Shown here: positions 1 to 14,659 of the stretch, one piece after another
How positions within the stretch are numbered: the stretch's first letter is position 1
How the letters are laid out: each line of letters opens with the position of its first letter
Source of the DNA: Setoptus koraiensis
Lineage: Eukaryota; Arthropoda
DNA: 64,000 nucleotides
Assembly: GCA_048013815.1 (NCBI GenBank)
Contig: CM106586.1
Location: 24,428,001 to 24,492,000 of the forward strand
Direction: 5' to 3'
Notes under the pieces: generated by a model
What the model saw: the letters and a program-made list of their open reading frames with translations, nothing else
The model's database searches: none
What the model was told of the DNA's origin: nothing
Made by a program: the position numbers and the translations under genes

Positions 1-403
1 AATCATCACAACAATTGTCTGGAAAACATTCACAGATTGCACCAATAATAATTACAATTACAATTATAACGAGTAATAATATTAAACAAAAGACAATATA
101 ACTGATGCCATACTTTGCGTCTGTGTCCTCGCTAACTGTGTTAAATAGAACATATTTCAGAATAATATCTCTGGTGTAGTGCACAACATCATGCCAAGTG
201 GATTGATTTTGAGCGGGCGTTGTAGATTCATTATTCGAAGGTCGACTCATTTTGAGGCCGAGCGCGACGAGTGACAAAATGAGAAATTGCCAGAAATGTA
301 ATGATATGCGCGCTCATATCAAGCAGCGATCGTTTGGCAGCATACAAATCTCGTGATTGGCATGCAAATTGAGATAGCATTTCACTGTCATATTGGCACA
401 TTG

Positions 404-475
404 GCCGTGAGCATGATTTATCCGTTGCAATAGCGTGCACAGCCGTGCATAAATGCTCTTACGCCGACTGTTTGC
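404..475 (+). repeat. direct repeat, copy 1
   Basis: This segment recurs at 1101-1162. Both copies start GCCGTGAGCATGATTTATCC and end at the same ACGCCGACTGTTTGC. The first copy has about 10 extra bases near its middle. Outside that indel the two differ at about one base, so the duplication looks fairly recent. I do not recognise the family. Confidence 0.75.
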
Positions 476-596
476 GGACATGAGATGTTGCGTTTAGTTT
501 TGATTTCAGCCGATCGGCCGGCAGTCACACATTTTCGGTGCTCTTAGGGGTCGGTCTTAGCAGGCAACTTGTCGCCGCATAATTGAATTGGGCATG

Positions 597-642
597 CGAT
601 GTGCACATTTCAAGGTTGCTGTGCCTTGAAATGTGCACATCG
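597..642. repeat. perfect 19-bp hairpin
   Basis: The 19 bases at 597-615 are the exact reverse complement of 624-642, around an 8-base loop (616-623). The stem contains GTGCACATTTCAAGG and its complement. It is too short for a usual pre-miRNA. It could be a cruciform site or a template-switch product. Confidence 0.8.
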
Positions 643-1049
643 TCGTGTCTCGTTTTTGTCTATGCACACTGAAATGGAAGTCGCCATCGCAGCAAGCGAT
701 GCCAAAAACATTGAATTAACATTGTAAGTTCATCAAGTCGCAACTCTTACGCAACTCGCATGAACTATTAGCAATGAACTATGTGTGTGCGACGACCACA
801 AGTTCGTGTCTATATAATCATATACTCATTAGCCGATTAGTTCATGTTGTGTAATGTTAATGCCGTGCTCATAATTGGCTATTGGCTCCTCATTGGCAGC
901 ACCACAATTGCATAATGTATTAGCGTGATACACAACACAATGCGTGTGTCGTGCCATCATACAAACAACGCAACAAGTGGCAAACATTGTTCAGTTGTGC
1001 AGCTAGTTGCATAATAAAAGTATGCAAAACTAGAAATGGCCCAACATAG

Positions 1050-1084
1050 GCCAGTTATCAGACTGCAGTGTGCAGATAACTGGC
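1050..1084. repeat. two-tier hairpin
   Basis: GCCAGTTATC at 1050-1059 is complementary to GATAACTGGC at 1075-1084. Inside the loop, CTGCA and TGCAG form a second stem. Function unknown. Confidence 0.65.
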
Positions 1085-1100
1085 GAGCTGTGAACTGTGA

Positions 1101-1162
1101 GCCGTGAGCATGATTTATCCGTTGCAATAGCGTGCACAGGCGTGCATACGCCGACTGTTTGC
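1101..1162 (+). repeat. direct repeat, copy 2
   Basis: Partner of the segment at 404-475. It lacks about 10 bp present in the first copy. A hairpin (1050-1084) lies just upstream of this copy and a different hairpin (597-642) lies downstream of the other, so the two copies do not share flanking structure. Confidence 0.75.
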
Positions 1163-4100
1163 CAGTGCTAGATGTAGATGTGATTGAAACTGACCACTCA
1201 CAAGCAGCTTGTCAGGGTATGCCTAATGCACCTCATGTGGCATCCACAATCAACTCACACAAACTTATATAAACTCGTATCAACTTATATCAACTTATAA
1301 GCGCAACAACAATAACAGCGAGCAACAGGTTATTCAAATTGACTCTATGTCGTCACTAGCAATTATCGAAAACTGTTATTATCTATCTATTGCATTTCGC
1401 AACAAATACAACTTATACCAGTCAACTTGCCGTGCTGTTCTCTAGCTGTAGCTCATAACTAGTTAGAGGCGCATCACATGAGACCACAACAGGCGCTAAA
1501 TGCATTAAAATATGCAACAAATGTAGCGATAATTATTCTTGGAATCATCAAGCGTGCTGCTGGCAATTGGCTCAATTGGTAGGATAACTCAAACGACACA
1601 GGCCAATCCAATTGAATCAACGTTTGATTTTTTCATTCCATTGTTAGACACTTTTTGACAATTTAGATATTTGGTAATGTTTTTGATGATGCCAGCTAAC
1701 ACGATGCAAGATTGCATCATCTCGCATTGCAGTTGTGTGTCATGTTGCATCGTCAAGTAAACATTGCGCCACAGCTTTAATTAACGACTCACACAATTGT
1801 CAGGCTGACAATTGTGTGTGTGCAACAACGACAAGACGACAACTCACCAGTGCGATGATTGCGTAACTGGTCAAATGGTCGCATCTCATTAGTGAGCCAT
1901 CTTCGCTGACCACATGTTGTCTGACATGTTGTGAGGTTACTATTGTTATAATCATTGTTATATTATTAGCATAATTGAGCATGCCTCATACATGTGAGCG
2001 GTCATTGATCTTTCTCACACCAACTCACCCACATCAAGGTGCTAATGCTGCCAGTCTCCCTTATTTAGCTTATTTAGCTAATTTAACTTAGTTAGCTAAC
2101 CACTACAATACCATTGAGCATTGATTGCTCAAGTTGTTTGTAAAGTCAGTTTGCAAAAAGAGTTCGCCCAAACACCAAAAACAATGCAAACAAACTCTCT
2201 TGCAAAGTTGCGCTACATTACATTACATGTAGATGCCGCACATAGATAGCGTTTTACTCTCGTCATGTCGCTAATCATTAACACTGATAATTACGTATAT
2301 CGCCCAATTATTGTGATCATAGCACATGATAGCTACAAGCAAATCGCTAGCTACATTTTACATAATTATCTCTTTAAACCGGTGCACAATATCTCATAGA
2401 TTTATTTACTTATCTTCTTTTGTTATACTTTTGTTTGTTTGTCGATACAGACCCTGCTGCTACTACTGAATTATTGCTCATACGATTGTGTTGAAAAAAG
2501 TGATACTACCGACCTCCCTGTTGACACTGCCGCTCAATGCAAGCAACGAGGACACGAACTGGATTTGAACACAAAACTTTTATTATACCGACAGGTGATT
2601 GATGTCGTCAACATCTCAACATCAAATAGGTAACAGGAATCATTATTTTAGTTAGCTTCGGGTGACACCAACATCTATACAGTGAGATAGCCGCATAATT
2701 GCGAAAAAATTTCATCCAGAAGAAAGCAAATTTAAGTTGAAATTAACTCAGATTCGATCTCTGGTTGTGGCTTGATTCACCGCTTATTGGAGGAGAAAAT
2801 TTTTCGCAAATATCAGAGATTCGCAATACAAGAAATCTCACTGTTTCTATTGATGGATAGTTGATAATCTCTGTCATATTGTCAATCTATGAATTCGTAC
2901 GTATTGCAAGTAGCACGTTTGTTGCAATGTTAGCAATCGCAATTTTCACACAACAACATTCGCAATCACAAACAACAACATCGGCAACTTGTTGACGTCA
3001 TGGCAACCACTTCTTATTATAAATATTCCCTTATCAGGCTAACAAACGTTAAATTATGTGATATTATTATTAGCAACAACGGCAACAACAACGATACCAG
3101 CACTAATAGTGACCATGCCCATTTAGGCAGTTGTGGTAGTTGAAGAAAGAGAACAAGTAATTTGAATTGTCGTTAGCGCGCTTGTTGTCGTCGTCTTAGA
3201 TGCTGTTGTTGTTGTTGTTGCATAATCATCAAGTACGTATCATTTAAAGGAGATTGCGCCTGCAACAAACACCCACTAACCGGCGCCATCATCAAGATCG
3301 TCGCTGCCACCAACAACGACGCCACTATTATCACAAAAGCACAACAACGGATGACGATTTTGGGTGAGTAAGAAAAGCTATTTATATAATTGTGTTTTTA
3401 GTTTAGACAATGCATGTTGGTTGTTACATAAGAATTTGTGTTGAATTCTTCCTATTGCTTTCATTTAGTTATTCAGTTAGCTCTCAACAATCGAGACAAA
3501 TGTTGTCTTGGTGAATATTCATTCAGCGAGACTTCATTTAATTCATTGTTGTTGGCAACATTTGCTCATCCTAATGAATCATGCCCAAGCAAAGAGAGAG
3601 TTGTTACACTTGTTGTGGTTTCTACTTTTGTCGTCATACAAGCTGTCTTTGTTGTTGTCGCAGTTGTTGTCGCAGTTGTTGTCGCAGTTGTTGTTGTCGT
3701 AGTTGTTGTTGTCGTTGTTGAGCGAACAAGCGAATGAGAAGAATAGAGTTTTATTCCTCGTTTTGCACTCATCTCTCCCCGACGACTCATCGCGACTGTC
3801 TCGACGATGACTCCTGGCCATAGTGTCAGCCAGTGTCAGTCTGGCCGCCTCACAAGCTCTGTGCTGTCACCTGAGAGAAGAAAGTGAAAACAAATTGAAT
3901 TGCTGGCTGGCTGGCTGACGAACAAAGACACCAGCTAACAAACTGGCGCAGATCAGCCAGAAACAATTGGCGAGACTGCTAATGCCGCTACTTTGTGGTA
4001 TTAGCAGCGGAATTGTGGTATCACACGAGCTTGACCAACAGGTTGCTATGGTGGCGCTATGATTATAGCTGTCGGAAATTAGATTAAACTAAGCCGCTGG

Positions 4101-7100
4101 CGTGTTTCTATTGTATCCATTGTAACAATGATATTATACCACAGTGCAATGGAAACACCAGCAGCACCAACAACAATAATAATAACAATAACAGTAAAAA
4201 GAAAAAGAAAATATGGCCAGGAAATGGGGGCTTGGGTGGTAAATGAAGAGCGACGATGGTCATTAGATCGTTTGTCGGACACTTGACATGAATCTAATGA
4301 GTATGGTCTTCACAATTAACACAATTGTGACTGTCAATCTCTCCTATTGGTCACACCATCATAATGGTCGTGAGTTCCTCATTTTAACCGTCACACACTC
4401 ACAACATTACATCACATTCATTACGTTACCGCCCATCGATCGCATTATGTAATATCAATTTGCGTTTGTCTCACTGCTGGTCGCCTCTACTGATTTGTTG
4501 TTGTTGTTGTTGTTGTCGAGTGATCGCCCAATGGATGCAATCAATTGATGTAAAGGCTATCGAATGAAAAGCAAATCGATTGCCGCCATCATGGTCGCCG
4601 ATTCATCGATCGTCGTCAGTTCATTGAAGCAGCAACAACGACAACAACGAAATTGAAAATAGAAAAGAATTTCTCCCCATCTCGCTTGTCTGGCTCTCTG
4701 GCCACCTAACTAAATGTATCTCGTTTCGTTTCGTTTCGGCTCGACTCGCATTTGTATTGATGCCGGCTGGCTGCTGATTGATGATGTTCCAAGTTTTTGA
4801 ATTGGCAGCACTTGTAATCACAATGAATAGAATTGGATGGAAAACAACTCGTTGGCCGGTGTGTGTAACAAGATGTAACAAGCCAGCAACAACTAATGTA
4901 ATAATTCCGAGACACATTTGTTTGCAACACGACTGACATGAATCAATTGCTATTGCTACTTCTATTCGAGCGAGTGCTTTCGAACAACAACAAGCCAATT
5001 CTTTGCACTTTAGACTATTGTAGCTCGTCCAAACTTTCTATTATTCTTGTTGTGCAACAACCAAGAGAATTGCATGATGAGCAATAATCAATTTGTTGTA
5101 TATGCTTGTGAGCAGCTTCATCCATTGCAATGAGTTGATATCTCGATCAATTCTTGAACACCGACGACAACACATCAGGTGGTTGCTTAATCAACGACAT
5201 GGCAGAAAAGTAATGAGTTTGCTTGATACATCAACAGTCAGTCAGTCAGTCAGTGGGCAGATATATTGCCAGTCAGTGGATATATCGTCAGCGAGTTGAT
5301 ATATCGTCAGTGAGTTGTACAAAGAGAGAGGGACAAGGACAGCAAAACCACACACCGTGACTTGTCTCCTCTAACCTGTGTCGCACTTGTTGCACATTAC
5401 AATTGCTCTGCAATATAATGTTACGTATTGTATCATCATATTGTGTGTCAGTTTTCACTATCATCTCATCTATATCTTGTAGTACGAGCTACCGACTGAC
5501 AAAAGAAAAGAATTGTCTCGCTTAACTAGACTACAGACACATTATGCCAAATGAGAGCCAATGAAATAAAGTAGATTCACACAAAGCAACAAGGACACAC
5601 ACACTCACTCCTTGTTGAGAAACTCTCTCTATTCTTTGGCCTCCGAAATGTGAAATTGCAAGCGTAATTATTTACAGTTAAACAAACATGGCGAATATTC
5701 GTAGCTGCGCTTGATCTCGCTCATCTCGTTATTCTCACCATATCTCATCTGATGAGAGAGAGAGAGAGAGAGTTTTTAATCGAGAAAATGCCAATTCTAT
5801 CATGTCAATTTCATGCCCAGCACAATGCTGTCAATGTGGGCATCTTGTTGTTGTTTATTTGACACTCGAATCATTTCACTCGCTCATTCTAGCAACAATT
5901 GTCAGTCACATGGTGAGACTCACAATCAAATTGGAATAATGCAATCTGGATATTGCGTACGTGAATAGTGTCGAATCGGAGGCCACTCACAATCAGTCAG
6001 CTGTAACTCGTTTGAATATTGATACAATTAACGCGCTCGCCACATGCATGCAAAAGCGTTGCGTGTATGCAAAATAGACTGATCAAAATCATTATAATTA
6101 CAACGGTGTTATTGTAATTGTAATTACAGCCAATTGAACATCCTTCCTTAGGCGACCTTGATAAGCTTTTGCAGTTGCGGCGTCTTGTGAATATTCTCAT
6201 CTGACAACATTCTGTGAGCGTATGAGCTGGTTGTAATAATGACAGTAATGGGACACCTTGAAATAACCAACTGAGCAGCTGATCGAGCTTGTCGACTCAA
6301 CTAAATGGCTGACTCTTACTGTGGCACCAAGTGACGCACACAACAGGTGACAGGTTTTATCAGATGAGACGAGATGAGATCAGATGAGATGAGATCAGTT
6401 GAGATGAGACGCGAAGAGATGAGATGAGATGTGAGAGAACAGATCAAACTGGATCAAATGTTTAGATCGAGCTGAAGCAGCGTGATCGTTATAAATAGTC
6501 AAGAGAGATCAAGGTCTGGCGAGCAACTAATTGCGTGGTAGTTGCTTGCTCGCTCGCTTGTTGTGTTCCTATTAAGATAAGCAAGCGAACAGGGATTATT
6601 ATTAGACAGAGATATTATTCGAGTCAGCGATTCGTTGTTGTTCATATAGGACACAATTACCCTTGGCTTGTGTGTTGTGATGGGCGCCAAAAGAGCAAAG
6701 AAGCGATAGCTCGCCAAATCGTGCCATCATTCATCACTGCTATCTCATTCTATTTAGGCTATGATCGCTAATTTTATTTTGAATTATCGTCGGCCCATTT
6801 CAAAATTCAATCCAGCCAATGGCAATATCTGAGGGCCAATCTTTGGGCAATTACTGCAAGCGGCTATTGTAGCTATTGGCACCGATCAGCTGCTTGCTGC
6901 TTGTATGTTGTCCAGTGGCTGTTGCAAGCGGTCTCAAATTGTCAAATATCTGACACTAACAACAGCTCATGTTGTTGTTGTTGTTGTTGTATCATGTTAT
7001 ATTGAGAATGCGGCATGTATTGCGTAAGCAAGTTAGTTGTAAGTTTGACTAGCGATAATTCTTGATTGTGTAACTATCATTGAGACACTCAACAGTTTGT

Positions 7101-10100
7101 CTATCGTTATTAGTTGGCCCATAGTATTGTTTAATGTAATAAACGTTAATTACTCGCTCTTGTTCGTCTTTCGTTGACCATCATGCTTCGTCAACCAAAC
7201 CAACAATCTGATTAATTGTTCACTGACACACACACACTTTCATGGCACTTTCATCTTTTCTGCGACTCTTGTCAACCGTTACTACCAACAACTACAATCG
7301 CCAGCATCGCCACCAATACTTCAGGTGACTGATCAAGCTGATAGAAATTATTTCATTTCATTCCTTTCTCGGAATCATTTCTCCAATCTTCAACAGCAGC
7401 AACAACCAGCACAGCAGTTGTTGAAATTGCCCAATAAAAGTTGATTTCCAACTGTGACTGGCCAAGTATTCAGAGCATCAAATTGACACAGTTCACTGAT
7501 GCGATATACATTATAAGAAGAGAGAATTCTTTTAGATATAAGAAAGCGCAAATATAAGAAAGAATAACCATAACAGGCAACAACAGTGAATTTATGTAAT
7601 TTCGTTTATTTGTTTCAACTGAGTTTATTTGATTTTATTTGATTAGATTGGATTGGATTTGTTTCGATTGGAAGCACACATTTGCAGTTATCACAAGTTT
7701 TTGTGATCGGTGTTCGCTATTGTTGGTGGGCACAAACTTGGCCGATTTGCATCAACAATAACCAATCAAAACTGATCTACTTAGACAAGTTATAACATCA
7801 CTATCAGGCAAATTGTGAACTGTGCCCATCGCCAATGGCGACAGCTTTCAAACTGAACTTCGCTCACTCACTAATCATGATGTGACCTGCGACTTAACGC
7901 AAGCTTAGCTAACACTGTGATTCAGCTTAAATCACCTGTCACCTGTGGCTTGATGAATCATAACTGGCTGGAATGATAACAGCGAAACGTTAAAAATCAA
8001 GTTCAATTAGACACTGTGACATGTATAATGCGATTTATGTTTATTATTGCGTACAATACCATATTATTGCTACTGCTGCCAGTATAACTACTGTGCTGGT
8101 TGATGTTTGTTGCTCACAATCACACCGACTGCCACTTGCGTATCACCGGCAAATGACAGCATAATTAGAAAGTTCAATACAAATGTCATGTTCATTACAT
8201 TGGCCAACAACAGGCTGTTATGCAACTTGTTGCTAAATGACACGCTTCAATTTGATTTGGTAAGCTCAACATGAACTTGCATTCTGTTACCTGTTACCTG
8301 TGTTGCAGGTTAACAGACGGTCAACTGACCAACATCAACACCAACACTGACCACACTAATACCGCCACTGGTCACAGCAGCAAATCATGCATTATTATTG
8401 TATCATAAGCAAACTGACCAATGAGTTGGCTAACTAAATTATTACACTAGTAAAATATAAACAAAAACATACTTGTCAGGTATTACCCAACACACACAGG
8501 TATTTGTGTTTATTACATAATTCGGTGTGTCTACATCGGTGTTTGTAACACAGACACACACACACGCAGCGACACATGGAAGAGCCACTAGAGAGACAGA
8601 AGAAGAAAAAATGCGCCAAGCCAGAGACAAAGAATTCAAAAAATGCTGGCCAGTGATGTGAAAGAGAGCGAAGATCAAGTTTAAGTTTAAATTCTTTCGT
8701 TCACAATTAATAACTTAATAGTCGAATGAATTGAAATAAAATAACTAGATCATTATCATTAATAAGTGAACAAGCGAGTGACCTAGTTACTAATTGGAAC
8801 TTGATAATACACTGACCGTGCCATCTAAACCGTCGTCGTCTTCTTGGACTCAGCATTTGTAAGCTGCAGTGTGTCGCTATTTTTCGCATAATCTATCTTT
8901 TTGGCTATTTCATCACAACACAAACTATCAGTATTGCAACTATTTATATATCGAGTATATCATAAGCTTTATATTATATGACAAGTGAATTATAGAAGCC
9001 ACTTGATGCGACTGATAATTTATCGTTTGTTGCAAATTTTAGTCAAACAGTTAATAGAGGCCACACGATCTCTTATATGACACACAGAGGACACAGATAG
9101 ACAGGCGGGCAGACAGTCAGAGAAGAAGATTACCTGTTTGCCTCTATACAAACCTCATACAAACTGTTGCTGTAGCTGGTGTTTGTGGCCACTACTTATT
9201 GCAACTTGTAAACGTTGTTACGTAACGTTGAGGTATGAAAACAAGTTGCACATAAACAACAATTTAGCAACAGGTATATTCCTTTCTTGCTTAATTGATG
9301 GCGCAACTATTATTATACACTAACTAATATAACTAACTAATATAACAAAACAGTTAGCTTGTGGCCCATGATGATGATGATAGAATAAAATAATAATCTC
9401 TCATTCACTATAAGATGGTCCAAGTAAATAGAAGCCATCATTACTTACAATGTTAATGTGTAGCCAATAACTAGTGACGTTATGAATGAGCTTCTATTAT
9501 CCCGATCAGCATTTAATTTGCATTTTGTTGCTGTTGTTCATAGCAATTCCGACACAGTTTGCTCGCAAATTGCAAATGCTCATGATCGTGATCTAGCTGA
9601 CGCTGCTAACTTGGCAATCAAATAATATTCAAATCACTCTGGCAACTAAGTGGCATAACTGTAATTGCATTGGATTAATGTGATTTAATAATGCAAGCTA
9701 TAAGTTATACTAATTTTGGCTGAGCAAACAAGTTCCTTTGCTCAGTCAAAATATTGATCATATTTGAAGTTGTGTTTCAGTTATTATTGCAAACGTCGAA
9801 TTGATTATTTTTATCATATTTATTCTCATGAGATCAATAACTATGGCTTATAATAACATATAAAGCCAAAGAATAGACAATTTCCACATGAATAAACATA
9901 CAGATAACATAATTGTATAATTAATAGTGACGAGGCTAGAAGCAACAGAGGAGTTGAACTGCAATTAACAATTCAATATGATAAGAGCTACTTGTTCAAA
10001 TCGATTGCATTAGACCGGTTACATTGAGCAAGAGAAGATTGTCGGTTGGTGCAATGCTGATGTTACAGTAAAAATGTGTCTGCAAGTAGAGGAAGATTTC

Positions 10101-11323
10101 ATATAAATAAATGGTTAATCATCGAATATTAACAAATGTAATATGAGACATTTTGAAAATGACAATTTCAGACTAATAAAAAAAGTTGCCACCAAAGCCA
10201 AGGTGTAAAGCAGAGTTTAGTTGGCCAGCCAGCAGATGAGAGCGATAAAAGTTAATGAGATTCTTCGAAAATGGCCAATTATCTCACTCATTCATTCACT
10301 AACTATTGACCATTGACGGACATTAGTGACACAAACGACACTGTATGGTTAACTGTTTAGTAGTTATATAACATAACTGACAACAACTAGATATGGTTAA
10401 CAGTGATATAATTATATACTTTTACTCAAAGTGATTCAACAGTTAAAAACTCTCACTGTGAATCTGTTTTCTGGTCAATTTAACTGTTTTACCATCAAGT
10501 TATAGTTAATGCATATATACATATATGACACATAACTACAGGTGGTTGTATATTTTTATTTCAGACTTGTTGTGCCTGCCATTAGTTGACCAACGTTGGT
10601 CAAGTGACGCCGGCAAACGGTGCTGCTTGTTGCGAAGCTAAACTACATTTTATTGCAATATTAATTTGGCCAGTTTAGATATTTTGACCAAATCGGCTCT
10701 TAATAAGCTCACAATTGTCAGTCGGTCAGACAATTTGTGATTTGTGCAAGACAGTGATTTAAAAACCGGAAGTAAGTTAGTTGTCGTTACTACAGCACTA
10801 CTGATGGCAAAACGATACCAATTACCAAGACTTACTAATGTCACTAGCTAAACCATCGTTGACCACGCTACTCCGTTGACCATACTACCGTAGCTGATCA
10901 TAGATCACCTGTTGATGCGCCACCTGGCGACTAGATGGTTAATGATGGTGGTGTCAGTGTTGGCCGGGTCGGATGGGGTCGTTGACCAAACGGTTGGCAT
11001 AATATTGACTATATACTGTAGTATGATTATGTATATGCAGTGTTAGTTAGCAATGATTGGGATCGCCACATCACGACGCAATCGCATCGCATCATTATTA
11101 TGATGAATGATTGCAAACAATAACAATAGCAACTACAGCTGCATAGTAAGGACGTAATAGAAAAAGGTTGAACGTTTGTATGTATATTCAGCAGCATTCA
11201 TTCATTCGAATAGATACATTCACATGCATAGATGGCGGCGAGGGCAATGACGCAACATTATGGTCAAGCATCATCAAGTGAAAATGATGCAACCAAATGA
11301 GAAATCAACATGTGGTCAGTTTG

Positions 11324-11403
11324 TTTGTTGTTGGCGTTGTTGTTGCTGTTGTTGCTGTTGTTGCTGTTGTTGCTGTTGTTGCTGTCGTTGTTGCCGCTGT
11401 TGC
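11324..11403 (+). repeat. TTG/CTG minisatellite
   Basis: About 80 bp of TTGTTGCTG-type units on this strand, ending in degenerate TCG and CCG triplets. A poly-Cys frame through it is a by-product of the repeat. Confidence 0.8.
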
Positions 11404-14400
11404 AATATCAGCCTATCTGGCCTGAGCTTCATTATAATCAATGTTTCATATCATGTCTAATCGTATAACTCGAGCCACCAACCTGAAGAATCTCAAGTGC
11501 AGCTAAGCGAACACATTTGCTTCATTTGGTCGGGCCAGTTAGTGATAGAGGAAAGACAGAACGAAACTTCGACAGAATCGACCATCGGCCATCAACAAAT
11601 AGATCAGCCAGAGAGACAGACAAAATCCACTTGAATCAAACTGAATTGAATAACGACAAGCGAGACACACAGTAACTGTGTGTCGCTACATTATCTCGGC
11701 GTGACGATCGCAATGATGGCGAACGATGATAAAAAAGGACGAGATGAAAATAAAGCTTTTTAGCATTAATCAAAACTATAAATTTCCACTGCTTATTAAT
11801 AGTAGCAACTCTCGCTTGACCATTATCGATCGTCCAGCAAACTTAACATTGCGCAACACAAACTACTACTATTAACTCAACATTAATCATGATCAATCAA
11901 ATAAGCAGCTAGCCTCAAGTTGCGTTTGGTGCTACCTGTTTATTTGTCGCTTGTTGCTCGATCGTTTGCTAGCTTGCTTGCTTAGTCGACTAACACATGA
12001 TGATGTCTATTTGTTAGGAACTAACTTAGTTAATATTAGTTATTAGTTGATGTAGCCACTTGTTATGTTTGATACATGGTTAGTTAATGGATTCTTTCTT
12101 TTCTTTCATCAATTCTTTTCGGTTTCTGTTCTATAATTTATATACAGTCAGGCAGTTGTGAGAGCTGATTTAGTTGCCACTATACATCCAATTTGCTGCA
12201 TACATTTATGCTGGGTGATTGCTGGACCGGAAGATGTTGCGAAGATCACTTGTTAACTAACAAAATTGAGCCGCTTCCATATAAAAAGAAGATTGTGCAC
12301 TCGCCTGTGTCCAGTCCCCAATTCAACAGGCCTCATCCTTTGATGAATGTCGTTTTACTGTCGATGTGTCACTTGAACAATAGTTCATAATGCTGCTATT
12401 TATTACATAAATTATAAATTATAAATTTGAAACAATAACAAATATATACAAACAAACGGAGAGATTTATTGCACTGTCAATAATGTGTGTGTAGGAAGGA
12501 CAACTCCTATTGGGATAAGAATAGATGAATAGATGACATGATACAGTAGACAGACTAGACAAAGCCGCGGCAACAGCAGCAACAACAGGTTTGCAGCAAA
12601 GTGACGGGTGCACTCTTGCTGCAACCTGTAGACTGTACAAAGACTGTTAATTAATAGGTGATTGTAATTAACGAGTCGATTGGTGAAACAACCTCTTCAA
12701 ACTATTGCTGCGACAGTGTGCGTGCCAACGACTCGTGACACATCTTACAGTGATTTTGCTTTTTATCGTGGCACATGGTGCACACAATGAGAGGTGACTA
12801 CGATTTTTAGCTAGCAACAGTGTTGTTATTTATCAGCAACTATCAATGGTAGACAATGAATGATGATGAGCTAGTATGAATAACTTATTTCACTTTAATG
12901 AGCTCATCACCAGCCACAGTAGATGCAAATTTTCAGTGTTTGTAACGTTCGCCTGACTGTGACGACATTAACCAAACAACAAACAAATGGTAGCTTGTTT
13001 CAAATTGAATTGAATAGAATAGAAATATGATATGAGCTCATGCTGCGACACACACACACACGACCCCATCAACTGACAACTATAAAACGTTAAAACAATG
13101 AACCAACTAATTAAACTGTTTCAGTTACTATTTTGGCCGTGTGTGTTTCGATGGTTGTCTCAAGGTTACAACTATCTAACCAACCATTGAATGAAACAGG
13201 ACGAGCTTGTTATTTGTCTCCTCACCTGATATCAATCAAATGCTGCTATATTCAATCATTATCTAGTATCCTTATCTAGTTAATGTTAACTTTCTATTTT
13301 ACCAACTAACGAATGAATGAATGCTTGTTTTTGTGTTGTTTTTATGTTGGTTGTTGTTTGTTTGGTTGCTTGTTCAATCAATTGTTGTTGGTTTTGGTTA
13401 CTATTCTTGATCGTATCGTTCTCTCTTCGGACTAAAGCAACTAACTAACTAATGTAACTAATTAATTATTCATGCAACAACAATATGGCGACTCACTACT
13501 AATGACACAATTGTCTAGTCTCTGCAACTAACTTTGCAACTAAAACAACCAACCAACCAACCAAACCACATAAACACACACAAACAAACAATCTATTCTA
13601 TTAGAGTATTACCTGAACTAATTAGAGGAACAACCACAATGAGCAACCATTAATAACAAGACAATGAGTGTTAGCAACAGTTTGGAGAGTTATTAAATAG
13701 ATAAAGATCACTTGTTGTTGTCAACTATCTGAACAACATGTATTTTATGAATACATTGCCTCACAAATGTCATCGTTTCATGTTGATAAAATTGATCGTT
13801 TGTTTCTTCATCAAATTCATCTAGATTTACATAGTACCTTTGTATCACATTACTTTTGCATATAGATAGATACACATTAACTAAAGGTGATCCTCCAAGT
13901 TAGTTGACAATCATTGAGACTACCGCTGTCATACACTAACTGCATTGAAGGACGTGCAAGTTATAAAAAGTTTGCCCGATTTTTTTCGTCTCTTGTTGAC
14001 TAGACGGACATAAAATCATGGCCAACATGTTAATGATTGATAATAATTAGCCAAACATCATAATGTTACAGCTGATACACTCACACACAATGTGATTGAT
14101 GATACGATTAGAAAACTAAATCAACCACACACATGTCGCATAAAGACAACTCGATCTACACACATAAACAGCACGATATAGCCAATGGGCTTTATACTAA
14201 AGTTGAGATGAAGAAGTCATTGTGAGAAGCTATCAAAATGAAAAAAATAACATGTTTCATTATAATAACATTTTCACTTTCTTATCCATTTACGCACACC
14301 ATTTGCCATCATTTATCAATTCGTCCTTTTAGATGAAACTGTCGAAAAGAAAAACTTACCACTTGACTGTTTGAGATTATTATTTGCACAACACAAAAAC

Positions 14401-14659
14401 AGCAGAGAGTTTATTAAACAAACTAGGACACAACATTCACAAATTTAATTGTTTGTTGGTTATTATTATTTACCTCTTGGACAACAAATAGTCATCGAGC
14501 AAACAATTACAAGTACTACAATTAATAGCAATCAGAGACAACTATTGACAATCAATTACTATAATAACTAATTATTATCACTTGTTAGAAGAAACAACAA
14601 TACAGACGAAAGAATCTATTGATAGCTCAAATTAAATCAAGATATCACACTTAATCAAA

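Larger units (their letters stand above)
1..14659. other. AT-rich non-coding region with microsatellites
   Basis: I find no convincing coding exon, RNA gene or transposon here. All open frames are short (under about 130 codons) and most run through simple repeats, giving products such as poly-Val, poly-Thr and poly-Cys. Visible simple repeats are TTG/TCG tracts near 3195-3225, 3650-3722, 4495-4516 and 6972-6992, a GA run at 5754-5772, GATGAGA-type repeats at 6363-6433, GTCA repeats near 5237-5255 and a TTGTTGCTG minisatellite at 11324-11403. The stretch could be intergenic DNA or a long intron of a gene whose exons lie to the left. Smaller structures are listed separately. Confidence 0.7.

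Noticed and set aside
3438-3821. Poly-Val, poly-Thr and poly-Asn frames
   Set aside because: Different readings of one TTG/TCG simple repeat.
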